DNA of 64,000 bases. Origin: Branchinecta lynchi (taxonomy: Eukaryota > Arthropoda > Branchiopoda > Anostraca > Branchinectidae). This document shows, piece by piece, positions 12,655 through 24,812 of this stretch (positions are counted from its first letter, which is position 1; the number at the start of each line of letters is the position of its first letter). Below the pieces are notes generated by a model. That model saw nothing but the letters and a program-made list of their open reading frames with translations, did not search any database and was not told the DNA's origin. The stretch is taken from contig JAKZAP010000015.1 in assembly GCA_023053575.1 (NCBI GenBank), positions 11,894,930 through 11,958,929 on the forward strand, in the 5' to 3' direction. The position numbers were made by a program, and so were the translations under genes.

Positions 12655-13743
12655 GAACAAGACCAAAGGTTTCGATGGGATCCCACAAATTTTAATATTT
12701 GCTCGTGACAGTTCGGTCTTGTAGATATTCGGTCTTCAGCAGACTTCTTAGGCATTTTTACTTTTAACATTTACAAACAGGTTAAGGCCAATGGTAATAA
12801 TCGAAGAAGACCAAGTTCGTATTTGACAGTGCAAATCGAATAGGCTACGCCAGATGAATTTGAACAAGTTCAGATATATTCAGATATCCGTTTTGCGCTG
12901 TCAAATCTTCAAGTATGGATTCAGCATATGGTTTACCCATGGCCTACGTCGTATCTCCGTCCTTCCTTACTTCTGCCCAACTTCCGGTTCGGCCGGATTC
13001 CGGACAAACTACTAGTCTGGCAAAAAACTAAAGCTCAAAAACAAATTCAGCATGTATCCTTACCCCTACATCCAACCTCTAATCAACTTCAGATTAAACT
13101 TTTACTTTTAACAAATTTTCCGGTTTCAGCCGGATTCCGAGCGATCTTTTACATCCGGTGAGAAAGTGATCGTCATATGCGAATCCAGCATGTTTTCTTA
13201 CCCGCGAATCGAACATCTTATCAAATTTAAATAAAACTTTGACTTTTAACAAATTCTCAGGTTTTGGCCGGACGGCCGAACTAATTGTCCGGCAAAAAAC
13301 TTAATTTCGTATTTGTAGTCACCACCTCTTTGTCCCTAAATAGAATCTCTAATCAACTTCATATTAAACTTTAACTTTCACAAATTTTTCGGTTTTTGCC
13401 GGGTTCCGGGTGAACTATTTGTCCGGCGAGAAAATAAATTTCATATTCCAATTCAGCATGTCTCCTTACCCCTAATCAACTATCTAAATAGCTTTCAAAA
13501 AATATTTTGTTTGCCCCTTAATTTTGAAACCCATCCCCCACCCTCAAATAAGGCTACAGAGCCCATCTTCGTGACCTGTACTTTGACCCAAAGGATTCTC
13601 CCACTAAGTTTCATCGAAATAACTCAATCCTTTCGAGAGTTATCGTGCGGACAGACGGACATCTTTTGCGATGTCATAGGTATCCCTCCACTTTTGCGAT
13701 GTCATAGGTATCCCTCCACTTACGTTTTGGGATCCCAAAAATT
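12655..13743 (-). mobile_element. Family 1 element, copy C
   Basis: Both termini are visible in reverse orientation (AACAAGACCAAAGGTTTCG at 12656, CACTTACGTTTTGGGATCCC near 13716-13737). Several units of about 130 bp contain CCGGATTCCGG and AATCAACTTCA. A short duplication of the AGGTATCCCTCCACTT segment is seen at 13677-13718. A MITE abuts its 5' terminus at 13742. Confidence 0.7.
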
Positions 13744-14030
13744 TGTAGCCTGCGTAGTAGTATGGTAGTAGTACGAAAACGTTGCATGTAATACTGTGTA
13801 ATAGCAAAGAATACTATCATTTAATGTGCCTCAGACTGCTCAAATGTTATTTAGTAGTATCCAGCCACATCCTGTCTTGCCATAGTAGCATCCAGTCTTG
13901 CTAATAGTAGCATATAGTAATATGCAGTAACACGGTAGCCTTGAAGTAGAAGCATGTAGTAGCATCGTTAGTACTGTATGCAACTTTTTCGTACTACTCA
14001 TAGAACTATTTTGAGATAAATTTTTGATCG
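13742..14030 (+). mobile_element. CCCGATG-type MITE, copy 1
   Basis: Starts AAAAATTTGTAGCCTGCG and ends GATAAATTTTTGATCG. Imperfect inverted ends (TAGTAGTACGAAAACGTTGC at the left, a related sequence inverted at the right) define it. Copies lie at 28428, 34880 and 38353, with a diverged one at 45702. Non-coding. Confidence 0.7.
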
Positions 14031-14489
14031 AGATAATATGAAAAACAAAACAAAAAATAATTGGCTCCTATTTATTTTAAATTTTTCAGATACCTGGAGA
14101 TCCTCCTCCCTCGAAGGACTCGAAATAGCAAAATTTTCGAAACTAGCAATATCAATGAAGGATATAACTATATCGTTTCAAAGGAATTCGGGATGTTACC
14201 CTACCAGCTACTTCAATGTTAGACTGTTTCGCGAAACCTGGACAGTAGGCACAGCTAGACCTTTAGGTTCTGCTTGATACTAACTTACCCGTTCTTTGGG
14301 TCACGATCAATAGCCTACCAGCCTAGATCTCGGCAAGAATAAATAAGGGATATAATTATACATATATATTCCTCTTATTTATTCCTGATCTCGGGCATGA
14401 AACTTCGTATGGTGCAGGGCAGCCAATTTCGAGTAACAGGAATAACAAAAGCTGTAAGCTCACATGGCACTTGCAAGCATAGGCAGTAG
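14031..14489. other. Non-coding intronic stretch
   Basis: AT-rich, no supported gene. The frame at 14038-14277 shows no domain. Confidence 0.3.
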
Positions 14490-15800
14490 GTAATGGTAAC
14501 TGCTAAGATTCTTGCTGTGTTGAGGCACAGACGACTATGGAACTTGAGGATTCATGAAAATGTATGGTTTAGTAAAAATATGCCATGCACTTTGCGGTTA
14601 CAATGCGCAATAAAGGGGGCTAGGAATCCATTTTGTAAGCAAATACACTGGTACACAAATGATCATGGGCCCTTCGGTCACGAAAATATATCATTCCCTC
14701 GAAATTATTATGTTTGTGCATTTTGTGGCTAAGAAGCGCACTTTAAGGGGCCCACACGAAATTTGGAAGCAAAATACTTGGGGCACAGACGATCATGGGT
14801 CCTTGGGGATCTTCAAAATGTTTAGTTTCTTAAGAATGTTTTTGCAACTTTGCGGTAACATTGGTGCTTTAAGTATGTTGGGAATTCATTTGTAAGCAAA
14901 ACCCTTGAGACAAAAATTGTCAAGGGCCCTTGGGAATCACGAAAATTGATCTTTTGGTCAAAAGTATTTTTCACTTTGCAGTTAAGATAAGCACATTAAG
15001 GGGGCTAAAATCCATATGCTTGAAGTACAAATGATCATGGACCCTTGGGGGGTTATGAATGTGTTCGCGAGATCAGAAACACGTCCTGTTGTCAACTGTA
15101 AAGTTTCTTTCGGATCCGACCAACCGCTCAAAAGTTACACATGAAATTCTGGTAGACCGGATTCCGATTCCCCCCACTCCCTCGAAGATCCGGGTTGTGT
15201 AGATAACGCACAGAGGCAGGGGTGTTTTAAACAGTTTTAAACATCGCCAGGCCTAAGAAGTAAACATAAAAAGAATAAAAAAAGAGCTAGAAGCTGATAT
15301 GGCAATTGTAAGGCTGGTCTGAGGATGAAAGTAGGAATTCGTCAATTCGTGGGTTTGTTGTGATCGTATGTAAGCAAAACTCTTGAGATAAGAGTGATCA
15401 TCAAGATAATGGATTGTTCGTAAAAACTATTTTATTTGTGGTTTTGGCCGTGACCTGCGCACTTTAAGGGCGCTACATATTCATCATGAACACTCTTGAA
15501 GCACAAATGATAAAGCGATCATGAAAATGTATATTTTGCTCAAAATTAATATTTGTACTTTAAGAAATTAACTTGTAAGCAAAACCCTTAAGGCAAAAAT
15601 GATCATGGGACCTTGGGGATCATAAATATTAGTCGTTTGGCTAAAGTATTTTTTTTTACTTGTCGGTGAAGAAACGCACTTTAAGGGTGATCAAAATTAA
15701 TTTGTGTGCAGAACCCTTGAGTTAAAATGTACACTTTGCTTAAAAGTATTTTTTGTACTTTGTGGTTAGGATTAGTACTTTAAGGGATGGTCAGAACTGA
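14490..15800. repeat. Degenerate tandem array, about 130-bp units
   Basis: The phrase GATCATGGGxCCTTGGGG recurs near 14661, 14791, 15032 and 15601 (degenerate near 14919 and 15390), each followed by AAAAGTATTTTT and CACTTTAAGGGG. Spacing of the best units is about 113-131 bp. Non-coding. Confidence 0.65.
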
Positions 15801-17198
15801 GAAGTGACAATCTTATCAAGTTTCTAATGTTCAAGCCAAGTTTCATCGACTTAGCACATATGGAAGTACTGTAATTCACGATCCCCGGAATCCCCCCCCC
15901 CACCAACTCCCCTCACAGTGCCCGAACCCAGTCCGGTTTTATCACTGAGGTCTCCTTGTTCTTCCCACCAAGTTTCATTCCAATCGCTCCACTCTAAGAG
16001 TGTCACACGATTTTCGGTCGACCCCCCCCCCCCCCACACACATTCATCGGGTCCAGTCCGAAGTTAAAAATGGGAAGTCCGAGACACGATATCTTTCCAA
16101 ATATCAAGTTTTGTTGAAATCCGACCACTCGTTCAAAAGCTATACATACCTCAAGAGTCCAGATTCCCCCTCCCTCCACTCACCCACGATGGTTGATTCA
16201 CAGAACTAATTATTTCTAAGCCAGTCATGTTAAGTCGCGAATGTTCAAGCCAAGTTTCATCGTCCTAGCACATCTGGTAATACCTTAACTCGCAATAACC
16301 GGAATTCCCGGCTTCCCCCCTCTAACTTCCCCCACAGTCCCAAAGTTGATCCGGTTCTATCACTGACGTATCTAGTTCTTATGCTTGTCCTTCCCACCAA
16401 GTTTCATCCCAATCGTTCGACTCTAAGCGTGTCACAAGATTTCCGGTTCCCCCCTCCGACTCTCCCCCAACACTCACCGGATCCGGTCCCCGAGACAGGA
16501 GATCTTTCCAAATATCAAGTTTCGTTAAGATCCGATCACCAGTTCCAAAGTTGTACATTCCTAAAGATTCCAGATTCCCCCTCCCTCCACTCCCCCCGCG
16601 GTGGTCGGATCGGGAAGTTGACTATTTCCGGGTTGATTTTTTCGGATAACTGACTTGCCTGCCAAGTTTCATTGTCCTAGACCACCTGGAAGTAACTTAA
16701 CTCCCTATCACCAGAATTCCGGAGCCCCCCCTCCAACTCCCCCAACAGTGCACAAACCCGATCCAGTTAAGTCAATGATGAACCTAGGTCTCGTGCTTGT
16801 TCCTCCCACCAAGTTTCATCCCCATCGCTCCACTCTAAGCGTGTCACATGACTTCCGACTTCCCCCACATTCATCGGATTCGGTCCAGACTTGAAATGGG
16901 ATATCTGAGACATGACGTCTTTCTAAATATCAAATTTCAATTAAGATCCGATCACCCGTTCGAAAGTTATGCATGTCACTAAATTCCGAATTCCGGCTGC
17001 CGCCCCTCCCCCCCCCCCCACGATGGTCGGATGGGGCAAGTGACTATTTCCAAGCTAGTTTATTCGGGAACCTAATACGCCTACCAAGTTTCATCATCCT
17101 AGCATATCTGGAAGTACCCTAAATCGCAAACACCAAACTGACCGACGGAAAAATGATCGGTATATGGCACTTGGCCGGAAGGAATGTGCCATAAAAAA
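15800..17198 (+). mobile_element. Family 2 tandem-repeat element, copy P
   Basis: The phrase CCAAGTTTCATCGTCCTAGC recurs at about 15841, 16256, 16667 and 17089, giving a period of 411-422 bp. Within each unit three related sub-units of roughly 138 bp can be recognised, each with AAGTTTCAT followed by a C-rich tract and GATCCGG. The right end is GGCACTTGGCC...GTGCC (17166-17190) followed by ATAAAAAAA, shared with copies Q and S. Confidence 0.75.
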
Positions 17199-17385
17199 AA
17201 GCCAAACAAACCTGGTTAGAGTACAACAAGAAGTAACGTGTCGTTGTTGACTTTACGCTAGCGCATCTAACGGCAAAAAAAGAATCGACCCGGAAGGAAT
17301 TCTTATTCCTTAGTAAAGACCGTCTTATAGAAGAAAAGATTAGGACGTCACAAAAGGGAATAATTAATAAACTTAAAACACTCAC

Positions 17386-17472
17386 CTGCATAGGAATGGT
17401 TTTCCTCGTAACGATCCTAGCAGACTTGCACTGAGCAATACATGTTCCGTGCCCACCCGCTTGCAATAATGG
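17386..17472 (-). CDS. rdgA: Diacylglycerol kinase, accessory-domain exon
   Basis: An 87-base, phase-0 exon on the minus strand between a TTTTTTCAG acceptor and a GTGAGT donor. It encodes PLLQAGGHGTCIAQCKSAR then IVTRKTIPMQ, a strongly conserved stretch of the DGK accessory domain. It joins in frame to the TTYQL that ends the exon at 27872 and to the VDGEAC that opens the exon at 2575. The larger minus-strand open frame around it runs into intron sequence on both sides. Flanking introns are 10.4 and 14.8 kb and full of mobile elements. Exons as short and as far apart as this are easy to miss in automated annotation. Confidence 0.92.
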
Positions 17473-17789
17473 CTGAAAAAATATCAGATTAGAGCTGAAT
17501 GGAGGAAACAAAAATGGGCAACTGTTGTTTTTTGCAAAGCAACCGTAGACACCATGGTAGCTGCAAACGATAAAGTGCAGATTCAATTACCGTGCTATCA
17601 GATACCATGGTAACAGATATAATGGTGTCTGCAAAACGCAACTATTATATTAGAAAAACTCCATAGACAAAACCTTCTACACCAAAAAAGATTTACATTA
17701 TCAGACGAAGTTTTTTTTCGTTCAGGGAACCTTTCAACTTCGTCAGAAGTTGGTGTCTGTTCAGAAGTCGGTCCCGTTCACTAATTGTT

Positions 17790-17915
17790 TCATCAAAGTT
17801 GGTTTTCTTACAAGTTCGTTTTTCCAACTTGAGCGGCTTTGAGCCTGAAGAGGACACTTGCCAAGAAGGGCCGAAATATAGCTCTAATAAAATTTAGCTG
17901 ACGTATCCGTGTTGT
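17790..17915 (+). repeat. Dispersed element with hammerhead-like core
   Basis: Contains CTGAAGA (17845-17851), a hairpin GGACACTT/AAGGGCC, GAAA (17873-17876) and GCTGACGTATCCG (17897-17909). The upstream CCAACTTGAGCGGCTTTGAG also occurs inverted near 42130 and, diverged, near 42800. Stem I of a hammerhead is not evident, so the ribozyme reading is an inference. Confidence 0.55.
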
Positions 17916-18034
17916 ACTATCAAATATGATTGTTTCATCTCCCGATGATGATGATGTTGTGAGTTGTGAAATTCATAAGGGCGGTTCTGGCGGGCTGAAA
18001 AGCTCTGCTGGATTATCCGCCGCGTGTTCCTGCG

Positions 18035-18600
18035 ACTGTTCTTACGCATCCTACAACGACAGCCTTCAAATCCTCGGCATAAAAAAACTGTACGAAAGAA
18101 GACATAATCTTCCCATGCGTTTTCGCCAGCAACTTCTCAATTCTGGACACTACAGGACCATCCATCCTGGCTTCGTTACACCTCTCTTTTGACCCTAACA
18201 CGCGAAGCAACCCTGCAACAAACAAAATTGCATTATTTGCTACTGGGATTAATCTTGTCTCTAAAAAGATAATTTTATCTCTAATTGGGATTAATCTTAT
18301 CTCCGTAGAGATAAGATTAATCCCTGTAGCAAATACTGCAGTTAACTTTAATCCATATTAGGAGGAACTTTTTACAGTGAAGAATGACCCGAGACCGAAG
18401 CTTCTTCCCCCGCAAAGAAGCCTAAAATTATTTGTTAAACATTTCATCGAACATATTCATTTTATTTAATTTTATGTTAGTTTCATTGTTTGTGTTTTTT
18501 TTCGTATTGTTCCTGAGGTTTTGTTCCTTCAATTTCCACCCATGTTAGCCCAGTGCTATTAGGGTCCAAATTAAATTGATTTATTGATTGAATCGACAGC
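18035..18600 (+). pseudogene. LINE C-terminal remnant and 3' UTR
   Basis: The frame near 18040-18180 reads DSLQILGIKKLYERRHNL then RFRQQLL, a typical C-terminal tail of CR1/Jockey-like reverse transcriptase proteins. Downstream, 18400-18597 is a T-rich 3' UTR ending AAATTGATTTATTGATTGA. A foldback MITE (18230-18370) sits inside it. Confidence 0.55.
18230..18370. mobile_element. Foldback MITE, related to the copy at 50751
   Basis: ATTTGCTAC and GGATTAATCTTATCTC at the left are inverted in AGATAAGATTAATCC and GTAGCAAATACTGCAG at the right. GTAGCAAATACTGCAG and AGTTAACTTTAAT are identical to the right arm at 50857-50884. The left arm is shorter than the right, so this copy is truncated. Confidence 0.7.
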
Positions 18601-18709
18601 GACTAGAACTCGAATTTGTGGAAAAACGGTTTCTCATCAAGAAAAAATTACCAAAAATCTAGCAGCGTTCCTTCAAATGGGAATTGGACATCGGTCTCTT
18701 TTTGTTGAT

Positions 18710-20662
18710 TTTTGGGATCCCAAAACGTAAGTGGAGTGGTACTTTTGACATAGCAAAAGTTGTCTGTCTGTCCACCCATCCGTCCGTCGTTAGCACGATA
18801 ACTCTCGAACGGGTTGAGATATTTTATTTAAATTTGGCATGACGACTCTTTGGATCAAAGTACAGGTCAAGTTCGAAGATGGGATCTGTAGCTTTATATT
18901 TAGGGGTGGGGGAGGGGTTTCAGATTAAAATACATTTTTAAAAGCTAATGAGTCGATTTAGGGGTAAGGAAACAAGCTGAATCCGAATGTGTAGTTCACC
19001 CGGAAACCGGCAAAAACCACAAATTTTGGGAAAAGTAAAAGTTGTATCTGAAGTTGATTGGATGTTTGATTCAGGGGTAGGAACACATATTGAATCCGAA
19101 TGTGAAAATTATTTTCAAGTCGGACAACTACTTCGGCCTGAATCTGGAAATTTAGCTTGAAGAGTTACGGGGAGTTACGGGGGCTAAGGGAGGAGATTTT
19201 CGGGGTGGGGGGAACTGATAAGAAATGGATTATTAAAATGATGGGGAGTAAAGATTTTAAAGAAATAAGAATTATTGGGAAGTTCCTCAGGTTAGCTTTT
19301 AAACACCGGAAAGATTTCTTCTGATGGGGAAATTGTGTTTTTAGTGCTAAGAAAGTATTCAGTGTAAATTAAAATATTAAGAGTGTGTTAGTGTGTATAT
19401 GCGCATGTAAGATTGTTTACTTTTTGTTTCGTTTTGTTGCATGATGGCCGGATGGCTTTAATGTGCAAATAAATCATTAATTCATTCATTCATAGATGTT
19501 CGGCAGTGCGTCATAAATTCATTCATTCATTCATAGTCGATATAGAGGGAGGAGACATGCTGTCGCAACTTTCGAACATACTGACGATAAACAAAAAGTG
19601 AGTGCGATCAGTATAGTTATCTCTAAATCCCAACTGGCATTTACTGGGTCGAAAAGTCAGAATGCATCCTACAACTATCTCGTAACAATTTAACAAAATT
19701 TGTTTACCATTTACCAGTCCCTACCCTACTCCTTTACTCAAATATGCAAGCTCTGCGCGCGCGCGTGTGAATTCATTTTGTTTAATCGATACACCCGGCC
19801 GAATGGTGACTTCGCTCACGCATAGACACGCAAAGTTAATTGGGTTTATGAGAAGACTTATTCTCTGGGTTTTGGATTGTTGGGGGGGGGGGTCGAAGGG
19901 TTTGATATGTGTTGTTCAAATTCGTAGAAGGGTTCAATGGCAACCTACAGGCCAAGTTCGTAGATATGTCCTTTAGCCCTATATTTAGAGGCAGAGGAGG
20001 GGGTTTCGAATCAAGGGTGAAAACAAACATGTTTTATAAGCTAATGAGATATTCGTTTAAGGGGTTAGGAGGCTCACTGAATCCGTATTTGAACTTAGTT
20101 TTCTTGCCGGACAAATAATTCTCCAGGAATTCAGGCAAAACTGGAAATTTGGTTGAAGCTTAAAGTTGTTTCTGAAGTCGATCAGAGATTCGGTATCGGG
20201 ATAAGGGGATATTTATTTTCTTGACGGATAAGTTGGCAAAATTTGCAAAAACCTGGAAATTTAGATTGAAAAGGTTGGCTCTAAGCGTCACCACATCTTT
20301 GCTCTGCACGCAGTTCGCCGGGAATGCTGCTGATGTACGAGGAATTTGGCAGAAAAACAACAACACAATTCTAAAATACCTTTTTGAGGTCCATTAGATA
20401 TGAGATTCTGGAGTAAACATGGTTGTTGAATCCGTATCAGAACTTGGATTCCACATTCGATTAGTTTTTTGCCCGTAAACAAAAAAAAATTCAAAACGGT
20501 AACATTTTTTTTGGAGGCTACATATTCAAGCGGTTGATTTTGGATAAATAGCAAAAATGTTAAAGGGGTCTAGTGAGGCCTTGGAAATGTACAAGATTCG
20601 ATTGTCTGGATCAAGAAGTCTGATAAGCATTTGGGATCCCATCGAAACCTTTGGTCTTGTTG
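18710..20662 (+). mobile_element. Family 1 element, copy D, with nested insertion
   Basis: Starts TTTTGGGATCCCAAAACG and ends GGGATCCCATCGAAACC, TTTGGTCTTGTT. Satellite units are recognisable at 18900-19160 and 19960-20560. The intervening 19170-19760 is unrelated and contains a retrotransposon-like (ATTC)n tail near 19480-19540, so it is probably a later insertion. Confidence 0.65.
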
Positions 20663-20829
20663 TACTATGCAAGAGTACATACAGATTACAGTACAACTGA
20701 ATTGGAGACAGAACTGTGGTGGAAAGGAAGGTCAATGACTAACTGTTTGTTTTTCTCTTCAATAGTTTAAGCTGCAAGGGGAGTAGAGTAAAGAGAGAGT
20801 ACAGTGGTGGAAACAAAACTTACTAAGAC

Positions 20830-22531
20830 ACTAAAAGTGATCAAGATTCACCGAGATGTGAAACCTGATAAAATTTCTGGTTCCCGCTACATCCCCCCTA
20901 CCATGGTTAGATCCGGTCGCGACGCAAAATAACAAATCAAGGCCGCATAAGGTTGGAACTGTCCGACTTGAATCCAATTCTGTCCATCGGTCTGTTTTTT
21001 TGTGCATGTCAAAAAGTTTCCGCCCCCCCCCCCCGGCCCCCAGCCTAGGTCATTATTTCTTATCACCCATGAAGTTTCATTCGAATCGGACCACCCGTTC
21101 GAAACTTACGGAAATGAGTAATTTCCGGATTTCCCTTTCCTCAACTCCCCCAAAGATGGTTGGTTCCAGGAACACAAGTGTCCTAGTGCACTTTTCGGGT
21201 CCTTAAGTCAGCTGCAAAGTTCATCGAGGACAGTCGTGATCACAGGAACTCCGGCAAAGACCCTTAAACTCTCCCCACAGAGCACCGATGCGATCTGGTT
21301 CTGTCAATTACGTATCTAGGGCCAATGCTTGTTCTTCCTACCAAGTTTCATCCCGATCCATCCACTCCAAGCGTTTCCAAAGATTTCCGGTTTCCCCCGC
21401 CAACTCCCCCCAATGTCACCGGATCCGGTCCGGATTTAAAATGGGGCGTCTGAGGCACGAGGTGTTTCAACCTATCAAGTTCCATTTAAATCTGATCACG
21501 CGTTCAATAGCTGAGCTTGCCACTCGATTCCAGAATCCCCATCCCTCTACTCCGCCCACGATGGTCGGATCGGGGAAACCACATTATCAAGTCAATCTGT
21601 TCGGGTCCCTGACGAGCCTGCCAAGTTTCATCATCTTAGCACATCAGGAAGTACTGGACTAACAGGATCACTAGAAATTCGGACCCCTCCCCCTTTAACT
21701 CCCCGGATCCGGTCCGTTTATGTCATTCACGTAACTAGGACTTGTGCTTGTTCTTTCCACCAAGTTTCATCCCGAACCCTCCACTCTAAGCGTTTCCCAA
21801 GAATTTTCGGCTCCCCCTCGAACTCCCCCCAATGTCGCGGGATCCGGTCCAGATTAAAAATGGGGCGTCTGAGACACGATGTCATTCTGTATATCAAGTT
21901 TCATTAAAGTCCGATCACCCGTTCAAACGTTAAAAATACCTCACTTTTCCGGATTCCCCCTCCCTCCATGCCTGCAAAGTTTCATCGTCCTAGCACATTA
22001 GGAAGTACCGAACTCGCAGGAGCAGTAGAAATTCGGACCCCACCCCCCTCCCCAAACTCCCCAGCAGTAAGCGGATCCGGACCGGTTATGTCAATCACGA
22101 ATCTAGGACTTGTGCTCGTTCTTTCCACCAAGTTTCAGCCCAATCTCTCCACTGCAGGCGCTTCCCAAGATTTCTCGTTCCCCGCCTCCAACTCCTCCCA
22201 ATGTCACCGAATCCGGTCCGGATTTAAAATGGGACGTCTGAGACACGAAGTCTTTCTTTATATCAAGTTTCATTAACATTTGATCACCCAGTCGTAAGTA
22301 CCAAATATCTAATTTTTTCAAATTCCCCCTCCCTCTACTCCCCTACGATGCTCGGACCGGGGAAGTGACTATTTCCAACTTAATCATTTGGGGTCCTGAT
22401 ACGCCGGCCAAGTTTCATCGTCCTAGCTTATGTCGAAGTGCCCGAACTACCAAAACTTGGACCGACCGACGAACCGACAGAAACTGCGATCGCTATACGG
22501 CACTAGGCCGAAGGGCAAGTTCCATAAAAAA
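20830..22531 (+). mobile_element. Family 2 tandem-repeat element, copy Q
   Basis: About four higher-order units with AAGTTTCATCGTCCTAGC and TTTCCACCAAGTTTCATCCC phrases, ending in GGCACTAGGCCGAAGGGC AAGTTCC (22499-22523) plus ATAAAAAAA. Long open frames across it (for example 21288-21662 and 21968-22276) follow from GC-rich repeat units and resemble each other, so they are not genes. Confidence 0.72.
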
Positions 22532-23058
22532 ACGACTTTTTAAAGAAAATAGTCGACTGTTCTTACGAAAAGTCGAAGCGCTTCTTACCGACTCGGCTAT
22601 TTTTTACCGACTGGCCGACAACATTGGGGGGGGGGCGGGTGTCTTCCCTCACACCCATACACGAAGCCTCTGACCGTCTCTCACGCTATCTGGTTCACAG
22701 GTTCACTCGGACGGTAAGAGCTGTTCAAACCAATCATGGACAAGTTTGGGCGCGTAATAGGTTGTATGGTTCTCAGTGTAGACACATTTCCAGAGTTAAT
22801 GCATAGAAGCTGGTCTGTTTTCTTCTTGGAACACTGAACTGAACTGCACCAACTTCTTGTCCATGGTGGGAAACTAGAACGTTGCAAATTCAACACACCT
22901 TTCGAGATAAGCCAAAATCGCGTAATCTGAAACCAGTTTTCAGGATACCATATAAAAGCAAAGCCGAAATCGACCAATGCAAAATCTATTTTTCAAGATC
23001 CCATATTCTTCTATCCTATTTCGTTCTGGCGTCACTCACGTTCTGCGAAAGAAGGAGA
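22532..23058. other. Non-coding intronic stretch
   Basis: A short G run near 22625; otherwise nothing recognised. Confidence 0.3.
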
Positions 23059-23357
23059 TAAAAAAGATGAGATCATGTTATTTTAAATATGCAAAGCACT
23101 TGCTCCACTTGTCGAAATTATGTCATAACCATACACTGACGGAGAAGTTCAAAATTCAAGATGCAAGTGTTCAAAAATCATGGACAAGAGGGCCCAACCA
23201 GTGCACAACTTTATCTACTTCTTCCTGGCCGAAGATTGAAAATTAAGTGTCTTTTTCTCTGTGTTTATGTGTTTTGTTTATATTATTTCATTTACTCCGC
23301 TTTTCCAAAATGGCAGATTATAAATAAATTACTTACTTTATTTACTTATATAAAATT
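23059..23357 (+). mobile_element. SINE-like element with (ACTT)n tail, copy 1
   Basis: Nearly identical to 24489-24812 through AAAAAGATGAGATCATG, GCAAAGCAC, CCTGGCCGA and the tail ATAAATAAATTACTTACTT. Tail-only relatives occur at 53855-53925 and, inverted, at 47308-47570. I see no clear tRNA-type promoter, so LINE 3' ends are an alternative. Confidence 0.65.
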
Positions 23358-23425
23358 AATGTCCAGTTTTGCCCCGAATTTGGCTTCATGTCTTGGTCCC
23401 TAACCTTTCACATGGTAATGGTCCA

Positions 23426-23606
23426 TTTACACACTGCGTAAAATCAAGCGTATTTTACGCAAGTTTTGAGCTTAAAAAGATTTCTAGCAATACGGACGTA
23501 TTTAAATACTAAACGGACCGATTTCTCTAATACGTCCGTATTGCTAAAAATGTTTTCAAGCTCAAAACGTGCGTAAAATACGCTCGGATTTTACGCAGTG
23601 TGTAAA
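23426..23606. mobile_element. Near-perfect palindromic MITE, 181 bp
   Basis: The left arm begins TTTACACACTGCGTAAAAT and the right arm ends ATTTTACGCAGTGTGTAAA. The arms pair for about 80 bases through GCGTATTTTACGC, AGCTTAAAA/TTTTCAAGCT and GCAATACGGACGTATT. The centre is a short AT-rich loop. No flanking duplication is obvious. Confidence 0.85.
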
Positions 23607-24133
23607 AACAACCATAAAGGAACTTGGCTGTTAATCAATAGAAATACAAGTGGAAAAAAGTTCTCTGACACGTATTATGGTCACTGGTCGAGCATAGGTT
23701 TTTAATTCGACCAAGATATTGCATTCGGGTGTTTTGCATCAAAGTCTAAAGGCTTAAACTTTAGTAAACACGGAAATATTACAAGAAAATATTAATTTAA
23801 TTAATTTATTAATTTTTTTTGGAAAACGCAAAAGTAGGATACTTGTATGAGAAAGTAGGCCAGTGCAGATTATCTTGAAACAGTGTATTTAGTGTAGGCT
23901 ATGGGCCGAAATGAGTAGAACTGAATTAGGATTAGTGTCCGGTTCCTGCTAGACGAATTAAAAACCTGGTACTTTTTTATATTTTCTTTTAATTATTTTA
24001 TCCTATATAGTTTTTTCTCCTCCTCTAGTTTTTTAAGTCTTTCTTTTTATTTTTATCCTCCCTTTTTCTGCTCCGTTTTGGTTTGTTTCCTTTAAAACGT
24101 AATATAAATTAAGATGAAGTCCCACCCAGTGTC
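23607..24133. other. Non-coding intronic stretch
   Basis: AT-rich sequence with poly-T tracts; nothing recognised. Confidence 0.3.
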
Positions 24134-24367
24134 GATTAAATCTTAGCCGATTATCCGAGGTCTGTGATGTAACATAAAGTTACATGAGAACCTAACTGAT
24201 TGTCCCTACAACGTCTTACAAACGAGAACGTGTCCGGCGCTGGCTGCTCCGCTGTATTTATAGATCCAAACGCATATTCAACAACATATGTTTAATCGAA
24301 TTCCCCAACTTTTTTCGTAACGTCACTTCTACCTCACCGGTATCGGATAATCGGCTGAGATTTAGTC
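24134..24367. mobile_element. MITE with 25-bp TIRs
   Basis: GATTAAATCTTAGCCGATTA continuing TCCGA at the left (24134-24158) matches, inverted with two differences, TCGGATAATCGGCTGAG then ATTTAGTC at 24343-24367. The interior is non-coding. The target duplication is unclear. Confidence 0.75.
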
Positions 24368-24488
24368 TAGACCTTGCCAGTCCATATGTTAGTCCTTATG
24401 GTTTGCCCGTAAAGAGTTAATGGTGTCACATTTTGTTTACAGAGTGAAGATTGAAGCTTACAAAAACAGTACAGCAATAATACTTGAA

Positions 24489-24812
24489 TAAAAAAGATGA
24501 GATCATGTTATTTTAAATATGCAAAGCACCTGCTCCACTTGTCGAAATTATGCCATAACCATACTTTGACGGAGAAGTTCAAAATTCAAGATGCAAGTGT
24601 TACCCTTTTGGATGTTTCTTCGTCGCTATCAAAATCATCGACAACAGAACCCAACCAGCGCACGACCTTCTACACTGCTTCCTGGCCGACGATTGAAATT
24701 AAGTGTCTTTTTGTGTATGTTTATGTGTTTTATTTATTTTCTTCATTTACTCCGCTTTCTGAAAACGGCGGGTTATAAATAAATTACTTACTTACTTACT
24801 TACTTACTAAGC
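24489..24812 (+). mobile_element. SINE-like element with (ACTT)n tail, copy 2
   Basis: Same as 23059-23357 but with an extra block of about 29 bases near 24600 and a longer, cleaner (ACTT)n tail (24785-24808). Confidence 0.68.

Noticed and set aside
17926..18192. Host gene with an SPDDDDVV N terminus
   Set aside because: The conserved part is a LINE C-terminal tail; the N-terminal codons are unrelated.
20830..22321. Proline/serine-rich open frames of 70-124 codons on both strands
   Set aside because: They repeat with the Family 2 unit, differ in frame between units and vanish in others, so they reflect composition.
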